Shown: positions 36,199 through 45,664 of the stretch, in pieces
Layout of the letters: each line of letters begins with the position of its first letter
How positions within the stretch are numbered: the stretch's first letter is position 1
Assembly: GCF_001747895.1 (NCBI RefSeq)
Contig: NZ_LNNB01000020.1
Location: forward strand, 29,366-93,365
Direction of reading: 5' to 3'
Length of the DNA stretch: 64,000 bases
Source: Staphylococcus equorum
Lineage (GTDB): Bacteria > Bacillota > Bacilli > Staphylococcales > Staphylococcaceae
Translations under genes and position numbers: made by a program
The notes under the pieces: model-generated
The model's database searches: none
What the model was told of the DNA's origin: nothing
What the model saw: only the letters and a program-made list of their open reading frames with translations

Positions 36199-36639
36199 AT
36201 GGAGACAATTTTCGATTATAATCAAATTAAAGATATTATTCCACACAGACAACCTTTTTTATTAATTGATCGCGTGATTGAATATGAAGAGGGCAAACGT
36301 TGTGTTGCTATTAAACAAGTTTCTGGGAATGAGCCATTTTTCCAAGGACATTTTCCTGAATTTGCAGTTATGCCAGGCGTATTAATTACAGAAGCCCTAG
36401 CACAAACAGGTGCGGTAGCTATTTTAAATAGTGATGCAAATAAGGGCAAGCTTGCATTATTTGCGGGTATCGATAAATGTCGATTTAAAAAACAAGTCAC
36501 ACCAGGTGACACTTTGCAGTTAGAAGTTGAAATAACGAAGATGCGTGGACCAATTGGAAAAGGGACTGCGAAAGCAACTGTTGATGGTCAACTTGCATGT
36601 AGTTGTGAATTAACATTTGCAATACAAGATAAAGCATAA
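36199..36639 (+). CDS. fabZ: 3-hydroxyacyl-ACP dehydratase
   Basis: Dehydrates 3-hydroxyacyl-ACP in fatty-acid elongation. It has 146 residues with the hot-dog fold; the catalytic His is in [13 protein letters not shown] at about residues 15-27 and the catalytic Glu in [13 protein letters not shown] at about 60-72, with [11 protein letters not shown] before it. TTGGAGGAAGC precedes ATG 36199, 57 bases after murA, so the two are probably cotranscribed. Confidence 0.98.
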   Translation: METIFDYNQIKDIIPHRQPFLLIDRVIEYEEGKRCVAIKQVSGNEPFFQGHFPEFAVMPGVLITEALAQTGAVAILNSDANKGKLALFAGIDKCRFKKQVTPGDTLQLEVEITKMRGPIGKGTAKATVDGQLACSCELTFAIQDKA

Positions 36640-36641
36640 AT

Positions 36642-36690
36642 AAAATGCCTTAAGGATTTGTGAATTCTACTAAATCCTTAAGGCATTTTT
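36642..36690. terminator. Bidirectional terminator between fabZ and ywpF
   Basis: AAAATGCCTTAAGGATTT (36642-36659) pairs with AAATCCTTAAGGCATTTT (36672-36689): 18 perfect pairs with a 12-base loop and T/A tracts on both sides, serving the converging genes. Confidence 0.95.
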
Positions 36691-36701
36691 GTGTTTAGTA
36701 T

Positions 36702-37142
36702 TTACTTTTCGAATCTTTCATCTTTAAGTCTTGGTTTAGATTGCATCATACGATTAAATGATTTTTTCAATTCTTCACCAGTTAGGCCTTCATCAATCAA
36801 CTGTTCTAATAAACTTTCTGCATAAACTTGTCTCAAAGTATAGATGTGACACTCAAAAACTACAGAAATAGTGCCATCTAATTGACTGATGTTTTTAATC
36901 GTTGCGTCAAATAGCGCAGGATCATTAGCTGGACGTGTAATGACAACGCGAATATCCAAGAGATCTTCATTGTTCATATGCTGTTTCATAGTTTCATAAT
37001 GGAAGTCTGAAATGACGATTTCAAGCAACCAGCCAGTACCACTATTTTCTTTATTTATAATGACTCCATCTTCTAATTCATATTCAGTAACTCCGCCATT
37101 TTCTGATACGATTTGAAATCGAACGGCTTTAAATGTTTTCAT
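36702..37142 (-). CDS. YwpF-like protein
   Basis: A 146-residue soluble protein of the YwpF family, function unknown. Visible segments are KTFKAVRFQIVSENG at the N-terminus, RVVITRPANDPALFDATIK at about 65-83 and a helical end with YAESLLEQLIDEGLTGEELKKSF. I prefer ATG 37142 (protein starting MKTFKAV, as in relatives) over the in-frame TTG at 37157; the ribosome site GGATGTGAAG supports it. It is divergent from the ssb gene, the arrangement I know from staphylococci. Confidence 0.85.
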   Translation of the reverse strand: MKTFKAVRFQIVSENGGVTEYELEDGVIINKENSGTGWLLEIVISDFHYETMKQHMNNEDLLDIRVVITRPANDPALFDATIKNISQLDGTISVVFECHIYTLRQVYAESLLEQLIDEGLTGEELKKSFNRMMQSKPRLKDERFEK

Positions 37143-37332
37143 CGTCTTCACATCCAATTGATTAATTTAAAATCTACTATAATTGCATTTATATAATCAT
37201 TATAACGTAATTTCAAAAGAGAAAGGTGAAATTTGTAGAAATTAGTAGTAATTTACTTTTTGGTTTATGAAAAAGTGATTTTTGACTCAATTTATAAATT
37301 TAATTATGATTAAAACACAAAGGAGGTGACCT

Positions 37333-37752
37333 ATGATAAATAACATCGTCATTGTAGGACGATTAACAAAAGATCCCAAAATTTATGAAAAGGAGGGAAA
37401 GAAATTAGCTACCTTTTGTGTAGCGGTAAATAGAAACTATAAAGATAAAGATCAAAATACAGTCTGTGATTATTTGTATTGTAAAGCATTTGGTAAAATT
37501 GCTGACAATATTGAAAAGTATATCAATCAAGGATCACTTGTAGGTATTACAGGACAAATGCAATCACGTAAATTTGAAAAAGAAGGACAGATGCATTTTG
37601 TATCAGAACTTTATATTGAAACAATTAAATTCATGTCTCCACGAATTAAAAATGAAACTGATGAACTTTTTGAACCATTCCCATTAGAGCAAGAACATGA
37701 ATCATTCAACGAAATTAATATTCAAGAAAATGATATATACGAAATTGTATAA
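37333..37752 (+). CDS. ssb: Short single-stranded DNA-binding protein paralogue
   Basis: OB-fold protein, 139 residues. The core (about 1-108) is recognisable from MINNIVIVGRLTKDPKIYEK, VNRNYKD and VGITGQMQSRKFE. The tail is short and ends ENDIYEIV in place of the DDDLPF acidic tip through which housekeeping SSB recruits partners. It is therefore likely an accessory SSB, perhaps of the competence (SsbB-like) type; staphylococci keep a replication ssb elsewhere next to rpsF/rpsR. AGGAGGTGACC is a very strong ribosome site. Confidence 0.88.
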   Translation: MINNIVIVGRLTKDPKIYEKEGKKLATFCVAVNRNYKDKDQNTVCDYLYCKAFGKIADNIEKYINQGSLVGITGQMQSRKFEKEGQMHFVSELYIETIKFMSPRIKNETDELFEPFPLEQEHESFNEINIQENDIYEIV

Positions 37753-38233
37753 ACTCCCACTTAAAATTTATCCCACATTAAACTATTCCAATTAATATAC
37801 ATTAAATCCTACTATCAATTATACTTCTTTCAGGCTATTCCTCTTAATAATGCCCAATCTAGGGGAATAGCTTTACATATTATATCCATAAATATATGCG
37901 ACAAAAAATAAAGGAATGTAAAAGCACTGTAAATTTCAATTCACAAAACATCTTAAAAATGCGAGTTATAGCATTTTCATAATACAGAATAATCAGTTTA
38001 ATTACGACAATATTACAAGGATATAGAGCCAATAATAGTACAAAAGGTTATCATGATAGTGATTATATGCTTAAATATACATAAAAATGAGTATTGTTGA
38101 TGTAATTAGGTTGTAAAAAAAAGCTTATTTTTTTTATTTCACTGTAACCTACAAAGATTTTTTGAATGGTATAGTTGTACTTGCAAATTAATCATAAAAT
38201 AAATTAATCACCTTATAGGAGGACTTTTTAACA
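37753..38233 (+). other. 480-base intergenic region upstream of sceD
   Basis: No open frame or structural RNA that I can support. It contains the WalR-type box noted separately, a near-perfect stretch of T at 38128-38138, and the AGGAGG ribosome site of sceD at 38217-38222. The sceD start point cannot be placed with certainty; if it is near the WalR box the mRNA leader would be 200 bases or more. Confidence 0.6.
37917..37933 (+). promoter_or_regulatory. WalR-type direct-repeat box
   Basis: TGTAAA-AGCAC-TGTAAA matches the WalR (YycF) consensus TGTWAH-N5-TGTWAH at all twelve positions. WalKR controls wall hydrolases in staphylococci, and sceD is a known member of that regulon in S. aureus. The box is 300 bases upstream of the sceD start codon, further than usual. 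Confidence 0.75.
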
Positions 38234-38908
38234 ATGAAAAAAACAGTAATCGCATCAACTTTAGCACTAGGATTAGGCGTAACAGGAGCAGTAAATTCAG
38301 CTGACGCTTCAGAACAAGGCGTAGACAAAGCAGAATTAGCTCAATTAGCGCAATCAAATTCAGAACAATTAAATGAAGCACCTGTACAAGAAGGCGCTTA
38401 TGACATAGATTTTAATTATAATGGTACAGACTATAGCTTTGAATCAGATGGTACAAACTTTAGCTGGAGCTTTGGTGGAGGATCAACTGAAGCACCTGCA
38501 CAACAAGAAGCACCAGCAGAACAAGCAGCTGAGCCAGCTCAACAAGAAGCACCAGCAGAACAAGCTGCAGAGCCAGCTCAACAAGAAGCACCAAAAACTG
38601 AAACAACTCAACAACCACAACAAGAATCTGCTTCAAAAGAATCAAGTGAAGCTTCAAGTGGTTCATCAGTAAATGTTAACTCTCATTTACAAGCAATTGC
38701 TCAACGTGAATCAGGCGGCGACCTTAACGCTGTTAACCCATCATCAGGTGCAGCAGGTAAATACCAATTCCTACAAAGCACTTGGGATTCAGTAGCTCCA
38801 GCAGCTTACCAAGGTGTATCTCCAACAGAAGCACCTGAATCAGTACAAGATGCAGCAGCAGTTAAACTTTATAACACTGCAGGCGCTTCACAATGGGTTA
38901 CTGCATAA
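38234..38908 (+). CDS. sceD: Transglycosylase SceD
   Basis: Secreted lytic transglycosylase cleaving peptidoglycan glycan strands, active in daughter-cell separation. The 224-residue precursor has a signal peptide with probable cleavage after ADA at residue 25. After a mature N-terminal region ([18 protein letters not shown]) comes a Q/E/A/P-rich linker at about 87-125, a Ser-rich stretch, then the C-terminal catalytic domain from about 150. The catalytic Glu is E159 in [26 protein letters not shown] follows. It is monocistronic with its own terminator. Confidence 0.95.
   Translation: MKKTVIASTLALGLGVTGAVNSADASEQGVDKAELAQLAQSNSEQLNEAPVQEGAYDIDFNYNGTDYSFESDGTNFSWSFGGGSTEAPAQQEAPAEQAAEPAQQEAPAEQAAEPAQQEAPKTETTQQPQQESASKESSEASSGSSVNVNSHLQAIAQRESGGDLNAVNPSSGAAGKYQFLQSTWDSVAPAAYQGVSPTEAPESVQDAAAVKLYNTAGASQWVTA
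38501..38592 (+). repeat. 39-bp tandem repeat in the sceD linker
   Basis: Units at 38501-38539 and 38540-38578, differing at two or three bases, plus a partial third copy at 38579-38592. Each codes for [13 protein letters not shown], a flexible linker between the N-terminal region and the transglycosylase domain. The length is a multiple of three, so copy-number changes keep the frame. Confidence 0.92.
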
Positions 38909-38942
38909 TTTAGTCAGTAATTAATTATTAATAATATAGAAC

Positions 38943-38981
38943 AGTGCCAACAAAGTTTCTGACTTTGTTGGCACTTTTTTT
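38943..38981 (+). terminator. sceD terminator
   Basis: AGTGCCAACAAAGT / ACTTTGTTGGCACT, 14 perfect pairs with a five-base loop (TTCTG), followed by a long T-run. Confidence 0.95.
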
Positions 38982-39132
38982 GTACATATTTTCTGCTAAG
39001 ACAACTACAGCTTGTAGTTAGTTACTGTACAATTATCTATGATATATACAACATAGATTTTTTATTGAAGTACGTTCTTTTGCAATGTCACACTACATTT
39101 GTTATGTTTAAAGAAATAATAATATATGAAAA

Positions 39133-39217
39133 TCTACTAGGGGAGCCTTTATGGCTGAGATGATTTAGTTCAGACCCTTACGACCTGATTTGGTTAATGC
39201 CAACGTAGGAAAGTAGT
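39133..39217 (+). promoter_or_regulatory. TPP riboswitch (THI element)
   Basis: The conserved core is readable in order: AGGGGAGCC, GGCTGAGATGA, GACCCTTACGACCTGAT, GGTTAATGCCAACGTAGGAA, closed by a CTACT (39134-39138) / AGTAG (39212-39216) P1 stem. It binds thiamine pyrophosphate and controls the tenA-thiD-thiM-thiE genes. Confidence 0.97.
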
Positions 39218-39255
39218 TTAATTTATAATTGAATTGCTTAGCCTTTCTATTAATT

Positions 39256-39287
39256 AACTACATTCTTACTTGGAATGTAGTTTTTTT
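39256..39287 (+). terminator. Riboswitch-controlled terminator before tenA
   Basis: AACTACATTC / GAATGTAGTT stem with a seven-base loop and T6, between the riboswitch and tenA. The ACTAC arms can compete with AGTAG of the aptamer P1 region, giving the usual off-switch when TPP is bound. Confidence 0.88.
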
Positions 39288-39306
39288 ATATTTAGGAGGA
39301 CTTAAA

Positions 39307-39996
39307 GTGTTATTTTCAAAAGAATTAAAAACAGATGCCAAGCCAATTATTGATGATATCTATAATGATCCATTTATACAAGAAATGTTACAAGGTCGTT
39401 TATCGAAAGATGCTACTAAATTTTATTTAAGAGCAGATGCATCTTATTTAAAGGAATTTGCTAATATTTACGCATTACTTATACCTAAAATGGAGCAAAT
39501 GGAAGATGTGAAATTTTTAGTTGAGCAGATACAATTTATAGTTGATGGAGAAGTAGAGGCACACGAAATATTGGCTGAATATGTAAATGAACCTTACAAT
39601 GAAATAGTAAAAGAAAAAGTTTGGCCACCGAGTGGCGATCACTATATTAAGCATATGTATTTTAATGCTTTTGCTAAAGAAAATGCAGCATATACAATTG
39701 CTGCCATGGCGCCTTGTCCATATGTGTATCAAGTTATTGCACAACAAGCGTTACAAGACAATACTTTGAATACCAATTCTATTTTGGCAAAATGGTTTGA
39801 ATTTTATAGTACCGAAATGGATGAACTTGTGCATGTTTTTGATAATTTAATGGATAAATTGACACAAAATTGTACGAAACAAGAGAAAGCTGATATAAAA
39901 GATTGTTTCTTACAGAGTACAGTTCATGAGCGTAAATTTTTTAATATGTCATTCACTGAAGAAGAATGGCCTTATGGAGGGATTAATAATGAATAA
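39307..39996 (+). CDS. tenA: Thiaminase II / aminopyrimidine aminohydrolase
   Basis: Hydrolyses formylaminopyrimidine and thiamin breakdown products to HMP for thiamine salvage. It has 229 residues and an all-helical fold; the catalytic Cys137 is in [10 protein letters not shown], and acidic substrate ligands are near YLKEF and the HERKFFNM end. The start is GTG 39307 behind AGGAGG; upstream in-frame ATG codons lie in the riboswitch expression platform and are not used. It overlaps thiD by eight bases. Confidence 0.95.
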   Translation: MLFSKELKTDAKPIIDDIYNDPFIQEMLQGRLSKDATKFYLRADASYLKEFANIYALLIPKMEQMEDVKFLVEQIQFIVDGEVEAHEILAEYVNEPYNEIVKEKVWPPSGDHYIKHMYFNAFAKENAAYTIAAMAPCPYVYQVIAQQALQDNTLNTNSILAKWFEFYSTEMDELVHVFDNLMDKLTQNCTKQEKADIKDCFLQSTVHERKFFNMSFTEEEWPYGGINNE

Positions 39997-40810
39997 ACCT
40001 AAAATTGCTTTAACTATAGCAGGCACAGATCCAACGGGTGGCGCAGGTGTCATGGCAGATTTAAAATCATTTCATGCTTGTGGCGTATACGGTATGGCTG
40101 CGATTACGAGTATCGTAGCGCAAAACACAAAAGGCGTTCAACATATTCATAACATAGAAACAAGTTGGTTATCTGAGCAATTAGAAAGCATCTTTGATGA
40201 TGAGTTGCCTCATGCGTTGAAAACAGGCATGATTGCTTCAAAAGAAATGATGGAATTAATACAATATTATTTAAAGCAATATCCAGAGATTCCTTATGTG
40301 ATAGATCCTGTAATGTTAGCTAAAAGTGGTGACTCGTTGATGGATGAGGATGCTAAAGCTGACTTGCAAAACATTTTATTGCCTTATGCTACTGTGGCAA
40401 CACCAAACTTGCCTGAAGCAGAGGAAATAACAGGATTAACGATACAAGATGAAGCATCAATTTATAAAGCAGGGGACATTTTCATTAATGAAATTGGCAG
40501 TAAAGGTGTTGTAATTAAAGGTGGACACTCAGAGGATTTAGACTTCGCTAAAGATTATTTATTCACTAAAGAAAATGTATATACTTTTGAAGAGCCTCGA
40601 TTTGATACAAAACATACGCATGGTACCGGATGTACTTTTTCTGCAGTAATTACTGCAGAATTAGCAAAAGGCAAAACAATATATGAAGCAGTGAAAAAAG
40701 CAAAACAGTTTATTTCTTTAAGTATTAAACACACACCTGAAATTGGTCAAGGTAGAGGACCAGTTAATCATTTTGCATATATGAAAGAGGTAGGATTAGA
40801 TGATGAATAA
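39989..40810 (+). CDS. thiD: Hydroxymethylpyrimidine/phosphomethylpyrimidine kinase
   Basis: Phosphorylates HMP and then HMP-P to HMP-PP for thiamine synthesis. It has 273 residues with the ribokinase fold: [19 protein letters not shown] at about residues 8-26 and the anion hole/catalytic Asp region in [14 protein letters not shown] at about 206-219. ATG 39989 follows TATGGAGGG and lies inside the end of tenA. The downstream gene starts within its last 11 bases. Confidence 0.97.
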   Translation: MNKPKIALTIAGTDPTGGAGVMADLKSFHACGVYGMAAITSIVAQNTKGVQHIHNIETSWLSEQLESIFDDELPHALKTGMIASKEMMELIQYYLKQYPEIPYVIDPVMLAKSGDSLMDEDAKADLQNILLPYATVATPNLPEAEEITGLTIQDEASIYKAGDIFINEIGSKGVVIKGGHSEDLDFAKDYLFTKENVYTFEEPRFDTKHTHGTGCTFSAVITAELAKGKTIYEAVKKAKQFISLSIKHTPEIGQGRGPVNHFAYMKEVGLDDE

Positions 40811-41594
40811 TTTAGAAGCACTCAGAAATAATAACCCGTTAGTTATTTGTTATACAAACGATGTTGTTAAAAATTTTACCGCAAATGGCTTATTAAGTTT
40901 AGGTGCAAGTCCTGCAATGAGTGAAGCACCAGAGGAAGCGTCAGATATGTTAACGCACGCGAATACTTTACTGATTAATATTGGCACGCTGACTAAAGAT
41001 AAAGAGTCAGATATTTTAAAAATTGCGAAGGTAGCTAATCAAATTGGAACACCAATCGTCTTTGATCCTGTTGCTGTAGGGGCATCACAATACCGCAAAG
41101 ATTTTTGTGAGACATTTTTAAATGAAGTGAAGGTAGCAGTTATCAAAGGTAATGCATCAGAAATTTTAACACTTATTGATAATGATACACAGATGAAAGG
41201 TACAGATAGCGAAATGAATCTGGATGCAGTGAATATTGCTAAAAAAGCTCATAAACAATTTGGGACAGCGATTGTTATCACAGGTGAAGAAGATGTTGTA
41301 GTGCATGAAGATAAAATTGTGAAACTGGCTAATGGTTCGCCTATGCTTGCAAAAGTCACAGGCGCAGGTTGTTTATTAGGTGCTGTGATAGCTAGCTTTT
41401 TAAAATCTAACCAGCAACTACAATTAAATCAGTTGGTGGAAGCAGTTACTGTATATAATATTGCTGCTGAACAAGCTGAAAAAATTTCGGATAATCGAGG
41501 GCCTGGCGCATTTATGGTTGAATTAATGAATGCTTTATATCAAGTCACATATGATGATTATTTGAATTTAATACGCAGTCAAGAGGTGCAATAA
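40800..41594 (+). CDS. thiM: Hydroxyethylthiazole kinase
   Basis: Phosphorylates the thiazole moiety (THZ) in thiamine salvage. It has 264 residues. Visible: [16 protein letters not shown] at about residues 36-51, FDPVAVGAS, and the catalytic [15 protein letters not shown] at about 190-204. ATG 40800 overlaps the thiD stop; ATG 40803 follows directly and may be used. It joins thiE by one base overlap (TAATG). Confidence 0.97.
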   Translation: MMNNLEALRNNNPLVICYTNDVVKNFTANGLLSLGASPAMSEAPEEASDMLTHANTLLINIGTLTKDKESDILKIAKVANQIGTPIVFDPVAVGASQYRKDFCETFLNEVKVAVIKGNASEILTLIDNDTQMKGTDSEMNLDAVNIAKKAHKQFGTAIVITGEEDVVVHEDKIVKLANGSPMLAKVTGAGCLLGAVIASFLKSNQQLQLNQLVEAVTVYNIAAEQAEKISDNRGPGAFMVELMNALYQVTYDDYLNLIRSQEVQ

Positions 41595-42232
41595 TGTTTG
41601 ATAAAAGTAAGCTAAAACTTTATTTTATTTGTGGAACGCAAGATGTTGCAGAAGATAAATCGATTATTGATGTTGTAACTGAAGCTTTAGAAGCAGGTAT
41701 AACACTATTTCAGTATAGAGAGAAAGGGGAAACCGCATTAGTAGGTGATGATAAAGTGAAGTTAGCAAAACAATTACTTTCTTTGTGCCATCAATACGAT
41801 GTACCTTTTATAGTAAATGATGATGTGAGTTTAGCTAAAGATATTGATGCAGATGGTATTCATGTAGGGCAAAATGATTTGGAAGTAAATGAATTTGCAC
41901 AACAATTTGAAAATAAAATCATTGGTCTGAGTGTAGGTGATGTAGATGAATACTTAAATTCTGATTTGAAATATGTTGATTATATAGGCGTCGGTCCAAT
42001 GTTTGCAACGACATCTAAAGATGATGCAAGTTTGCCGGTTGGTCCAGAAATGATTACACAATTAAGACATTACGTTAATGATTTCCCGATTGTTGCGATT
42101 GGTGGCATCAATTTAGATAATACACCATCTATAATTCATGCTGGGTCAGATGGTATATCAATTATTTCGGCTATTGCTAAAAGTCAAAATATAAGTGAAT
42201 CAGTGAGACAATTTTTACAAACTGTTGAATAA
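41594..42232 (+). CDS. thiE: Thiamine-phosphate synthase
   Basis: Couples HMP-PP and THZ-P to thiamine phosphate, completing the pathway begun by TenA, ThiD and ThiM. It has 212 residues, a TIM barrel. Visible: FQYREKGE at about 36-43, the HVGQNDLE loop at about 92-99, [15 protein letters not shown] at about 130-144 and [10 protein letters not shown]. No thiazole synthesis genes (thiG, thiH, thiS) are nearby, so the operon looks like salvage rather than full de novo synthesis. Confidence 0.97.
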   Translation: MFDKSKLKLYFICGTQDVAEDKSIIDVVTEALEAGITLFQYREKGETALVGDDKVKLAKQLLSLCHQYDVPFIVNDDVSLAKDIDADGIHVGQNDLEVNEFAQQFENKIIGLSVGDVDEYLNSDLKYVDYIGVGPMFATTSKDDASLPVGPEMITQLRHYVNDFPIVAIGGINLDNTPSIIHAGSDGISIISAIAKSQNISESVRQFLQTVE

Positions 42233-42319
42233 TGTATAAAAATTTCTTTTTTTGTTTTCTACTTCCCTATGAGTATGATAAAATAAATTCTATGTGAATA
42301 AATCATTAGAGGTGGAAAA

Positions 42320-43189
42320 ATGAAGAAGAAAGCGCTACTCCCTTTATTATTAGGTGTAATGGTCTTTTTAGCAGGTTGTGACTATTCTAAACCTGAAAAT
42401 AGAGATGGGTTTTTCTATAATACGTTCGTAAATCCAATGGACAGTCTTATACATTGGTTAGGAACTAGTTTTAATAACGACTATGGACTAGCAATTATTG
42501 TCATTGTATTGGCGATGCGTATCATATTATTACCATTCATGTTATCGAATTATAAAAACAGTCACATGATGCGTGAAAAAATGAAAGTTGCTAAACCGGA
42601 TATTGATGCAATTCAAGAAAAGGTTAAGCGTTCACGTACGCAAGAAGAAAAAATGGCAGCTAACCAAGAAATGATGGAAGTTTACAAGAAATATGATATG
42701 AATCCGATGAAGAGCATGTTAGGTTGTTTACCAATCTTGCTTCAAATGCCAATCATCATGGGGCTTTTCTTCGTATTGAAATATCCTACAAGTGGTGGTT
42801 TTACTGAACACCCTGATTTCTTATGGTTTAACTTAGCTAAACCAGATATTTGGATTACGGTTATTGCAGGTATCTTATACTTCTTACAAGCTTATGTTTC
42901 AAGTAAGAGTATGCCAAACGAGCAACGTCAAATGGGTTACATGATGATGATTATTTCACCAATTATGATTGTGTGGATTTCATTAAGTTCTGCGTCAGCA
43001 TTAGGTCTTTATTGGTCTGTCAGTGCGGCATTCTTAATTGCACAAACATATGTAGCGAATATTCATTATTCTAAACTTGCTAAAAAAGAAGTTGCACCAA
43101 TGATTGAAGCAATGGAGAAAAACAAAGCTGAAGCAGAGAGCAAAGGTAAAAACACACAAGTTGTTTCTAAGAAAAATAAGAAAAAATAA
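42320..43189 (+). CDS. yidC: Membrane protein insertase YidC (lipoprotein form)
   Basis: Inserts membrane proteins, including Fo subunit c, with or without SecYEG. It has 289 residues. A lipoprotein signal ends LAGC with Cys20 as the lipid site. Five membrane helices follow (about 56-77, 133-150, 170-190, 206-224 and 228-245), and the polar-groove Arg is in [11 protein letters not shown]. The C-terminus is basic (KKNKKK), fitting ribosome contact. TAGAGGTGG precedes ATG 42320; the gap of 87 bases after thiE likely contains its own promoter. Confidence 0.97.
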   Translation: MKKKALLPLLLGVMVFLAGCDYSKPENRDGFFYNTFVNPMDSLIHWLGTSFNNDYGLAIIVIVLAMRIILLPFMLSNYKNSHMMREKMKVAKPDIDAIQEKVKRSRTQEEKMAANQEMMEVYKKYDMNPMKSMLGCLPILLQMPIIMGLFFVLKYPTSGGFTEHPDFLWFNLAKPDIWITVIAGILYFLQAYVSSKSMPNEQRQMGYMMMIISPIMIVWISLSSASALGLYWSVSAAFLIAQTYVANIHYSKLAKKEVAPMIEAMEKNKAEAESKGKNTQVVSKKNKKK

Positions 43190-43219
43190 ATTATTTAAAT
43201 TTTAAACAAATTTGTAATA

Positions 43220-43256
43220 AAAAAGGCGTCGTAGTATAACTACGACGCCTTTTTTG
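43220..43256. terminator. Bidirectional terminator between yidC and the HD-hydrolase gene
   Basis: AAAAGGCGTCGTAGT / ACTACGACGCCTTTT, 15 perfect pairs with a three-base ATA loop, flanked by T and A tracts. Confidence 0.95.
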
Positions 43257-43258
43257 TA

Positions 43259-43909
43259 TTATTTGAAATACCATTCATTAAAAAATTGAGTTACAAATAC
43301 TTCCATATACTCATGTCTTTGTTGTGCAAGCTGTTTAGCGGTTGGTGTATGCATTAATGCTTTAAGTTTAAACAGTTTTTCATAAAAGTGTTTAATAGCT
43401 GATGCTGGAACAGTATTATTATCGATTTCTTTGTTAGATAAAGTATCGTTGTATTCTCCTTCTATCCACATGGGTTCTCCGAAATGGCCAGCAAATTGGA
43501 AAGTACGAGCAATACCAATTGCACCGATAGCATCGAGGCGATCAGCATCACGTACAATTTGGCCTTCTATTGATAATGAAATATCATTATTTTCTCCATT
43601 TTTATAACTCATATGTTCAATAATATGCAGAATAGCTTCTTGCTGTTGTATTGGCAGCTGAAGTTGAGTCAAAAATTGTGTTAATTTAGGTTTTGCTTGG
43701 CTAGCATCAGTTAGTTTTGCGTCAACCGTATCATGTAATAAACTAGCTAGTTGAATGGTTAATAAATTTCCAACTTGCTCTTGTTGCGCAATGTATTTTG
43801 CCATTTTAACGACACGCAATACGTGAGCGACATCGTGGCCAGTTGCATCATCTTTATGAAATGTTTCCATATATATCTGCGCTGAATTGACTATCTCTTG
43901 CGGATTCAT
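43259..43909 (-). CDS. HD-domain phosphohydrolase
   Basis: A 216-residue cytosolic protein with a metal-binding HD domain: H in GHDVAHVLRVVKMA at about residues 24-37, the HD doublet in SLLHDTVD at about 57-64, and a later Asp in VRDADRLDAIGAIGIART at about 124-141. Family members act on nucleotides or phosphate esters; the substrate here is unknown. Its start at 43909 follows GAGGCG on the minus strand. It converges on yidC and lies downstream of cls, but a terminator separates it from cls. Confidence 0.88.
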   Translation of the reverse strand: MNPQEIVNSAQIYMETFHKDDATGHDVAHVLRVVKMAKYIAQQEQVGNLLTIQLASLLHDTVDAKLTDASQAKPKLTQFLTQLQLPIQQQEAILHIIEHMSYKNGENNDISLSIEGQIVRDADRLDAIGAIGIARTFQFAGHFGEPMWIEGEYNDTLSNKEIDNNTVPASAIKHFYEKLFKLKALMHTPTAKQLAQQRHEYMEVFVTQFFNEWYFK

Positions 43910-43980
43910 TTAAACGCCTCTTTTCATAGAAATAAAGTGATTTAAGCTAGTGATTTAATATGATCATTCACTTTATAATA

Positions 43981-44024
43981 AAGAAAGTCCAAAGTAATAT
44001 TGATGTTAATCGATTACTTTGGAC
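43981..44024 (-). terminator. cls terminator
   Basis: GTCCAAAGTAAT (43987-43998) with ATTACTTTGGAC (44013-44024), 12 perfect pairs, followed on the minus strand by TTTCTTTATT. Confidence 0.85.
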
Positions 44025-44036
44025 AGAGTTAAATTA

Positions 44037-45521
44037 TTATAAAATAGGTGATAAGAGTCTTGCAATGCCTTCTTTAAATTTAATCCACAAACTTCTCTGC
44101 TCATAACGCTCTTTTGTTAGTCGATAGGATAAGGCTAAATCTTTTTCAAAAGTAGCTTTAAGTTCTTTTGTTATGAAAGTGTCATAAATAAAAGCATTAA
44201 TTTCAAAGTTTAAAGTAAAGCTTCGGTGATCCATGTTTGTAGTACCCACACTTGCAACTTCGTCATCGATAAGCAGTATTTTTGAATGTAAAAATCCATT
44301 GTCATAATGGAAAATATTCGCACCTGCATCTAAAAGTGATGCTACGTTATTATAGGTAGCCCAATATACAAACGGATGGTCAGGTTTATTAGGAATCATG
44401 ATATTCACCTCGACGCCACCTAAAGCTGCGATTTTTATCGCGTCTAAGAATGATTGATCTGGAATAAAATAAGGAGATTGAATATGAATAGACTGTTTAG
44501 CAGAAGTAATCATTTTCAAATAACCATATTTGATTTGTTCCCAATCTTCATCTGGCCCACTAGATGCGATTTGGACACCAATTGTACCTCCAGAATCCAC
44601 ATCAGGAAAATAACGTTCAGCATATTTCAAATTATCACGTGTTGATTGAACGTTCCAATCGAGCATAAAACGTAATTGAAGTGCGTTAACAGCATCGCCA
44701 ACGATGCGCAAATGTGTATCTCTCCAGTAACCAAATTTTTTCTTTAATCCTAAATATTCATCACCAACATTAAAACCGCCGATGTAGCCAATATGTCCAT
44801 CAATAATTACTAACTTTCGGTGATTTCGATTGTTCATTCTTAAATTGATTAATGGCAATTTAGAAGGAAAAAAGGCTTCAACTTTGCCACCTTTTTTTCG
44901 AAATGATTTAAAATCTTTAAGTGATAAACTACGCGAGCCCATGTCATCATAAAGCATCTTCACTTCTAACCCTTGTTCAAGTTTGTGCTCGAGCGCTGTT
45001 AAAATACGTTTACCTAAGTCATCATTTCTAAAGATATAGTATTGGATATGGATATAATCTTTTGCCTCATTTATATCTTTAATAAGTGCATCAAACTTTT
45101 CTTTACCATCTGTAAAGATATCAATATCATTGTCTGTTGTTAAAAAGGCAGCATTATTGTATAACAACATTTGAACCATATCTTTAAATTTAACAATTTG
45201 ATGATTACCTTTTGAAAATTCATCGTTTTTTAAGGCTTCTAATTGTTCATTAACAATCATTTCAATACCTATTTTATCTTCTTCATCTAAAGTGAAGATA
45301 CGGTTGCGCTGAATTTGTCGCCCAAACAATAGATAGATGATAAAGCCTAATATAGGTATGAAAACTAACACTAACAGCCACGCCCACACGGCGCCTGCCG
45401 AACGTCGTTCCATAAAAATAATTGTGAAGGCAAAGATAAGGTTTAATATAAATGCGCCAAGAAAAATGATGTTAAGAATAACGTTTGTATTGTTAAACGT
45501 TAAAGAAAATATATCTATCAT
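44037..45521 (-). CDS. cls: Cardiolipin synthase
   Basis: Membrane enzyme joining two phosphatidylglycerols to cardiolipin and glycerol. It has 494 residues: two N-terminal membrane helices (about 15-35 and 43-65), then two phospholipase-D modules with HKD motifs, [17 protein letters not shown] at about 233-249 and [23 protein letters not shown] at about 410-432. Size and motifs are complete. From memory of S. aureus gene order, this position corresponds to cls2, the main cardiolipin synthase there. Confidence 0.96.
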   Translation of the reverse strand: MIDIFSLTFNNTNVILNIIFLGAFILNLIFAFTIIFMERRSAGAVWAWLLVLVFIPILGFIIYLLFGRQIQRNRIFTLDEEDKIGIEMIVNEQLEALKNDEFSKGNHQIVKFKDMVQMLLYNNAAFLTTDNDIDIFTDGKEKFDALIKDINEAKDYIHIQYYIFRNDDLGKRILTALEHKLEQGLEVKMLYDDMGSRSLSLKDFKSFRKKGGKVEAFFPSKLPLINLRMNNRNHRKLVIIDGHIGYIGGFNVGDEYLGLKKKFGYWRDTHLRIVGDAVNALQLRFMLDWNVQSTRDNLKYAERYFPDVDSGGTIGVQIASSGPDEDWEQIKYGYLKMITSAKQSIHIQSPYFIPDQSFLDAIKIAALGGVEVNIMIPNKPDHPFVYWATYNNVASLLDAGANIFHYDNGFLHSKILLIDDEVASVGTTNMDHRSFTLNFEINAFIYDTFITKELKATFEKDLALSYRLTKERYEQRSLWIKFKEGIARLLSPIL

Positions 45522-45604
45522 ATTAAACCTCCAAAATGCGTTTCAGTTATTTAAAGTACTATAAAAGTCTTAATTATTGTAACATGAATATAAGGTTTTA
45601 TCAT

Positions 45605-45638
45605 TTGACTAATACCGCATGGGGGTATAACATATAAT
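45605..45638 (+). promoter_or_regulatory. csoR promoter with CsoR operator
   Basis: TTGACT (45605-45610) is followed by the operator ATACCGCATGGGGGTAT (45612-45628), and then candidate -10 boxes TAACAT (45628-45633) or TATAAT (45633-45638). The TACC/GGGGTA interrupted inverted repeat is the copper CsoR operator type. Being between -35 and -10 it would block RNA polymerase directly. Confidence 0.82.
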
Positions 45639-45664
45639 TGAAATTATTAGGAGGCGTGTAATAT

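Noticed and set aside
38460..38666. Minus-strand leucine/valine-rich open frame opposite sceD
   Set aside because: Created by the complement of the Gln/Ala-rich repeat codons; no ribosome site.
39229..39306. N-terminal extension of TenA
   Set aside because: These codons lie in the riboswitch terminator region; the AGGAGG site fits GTG 39307.
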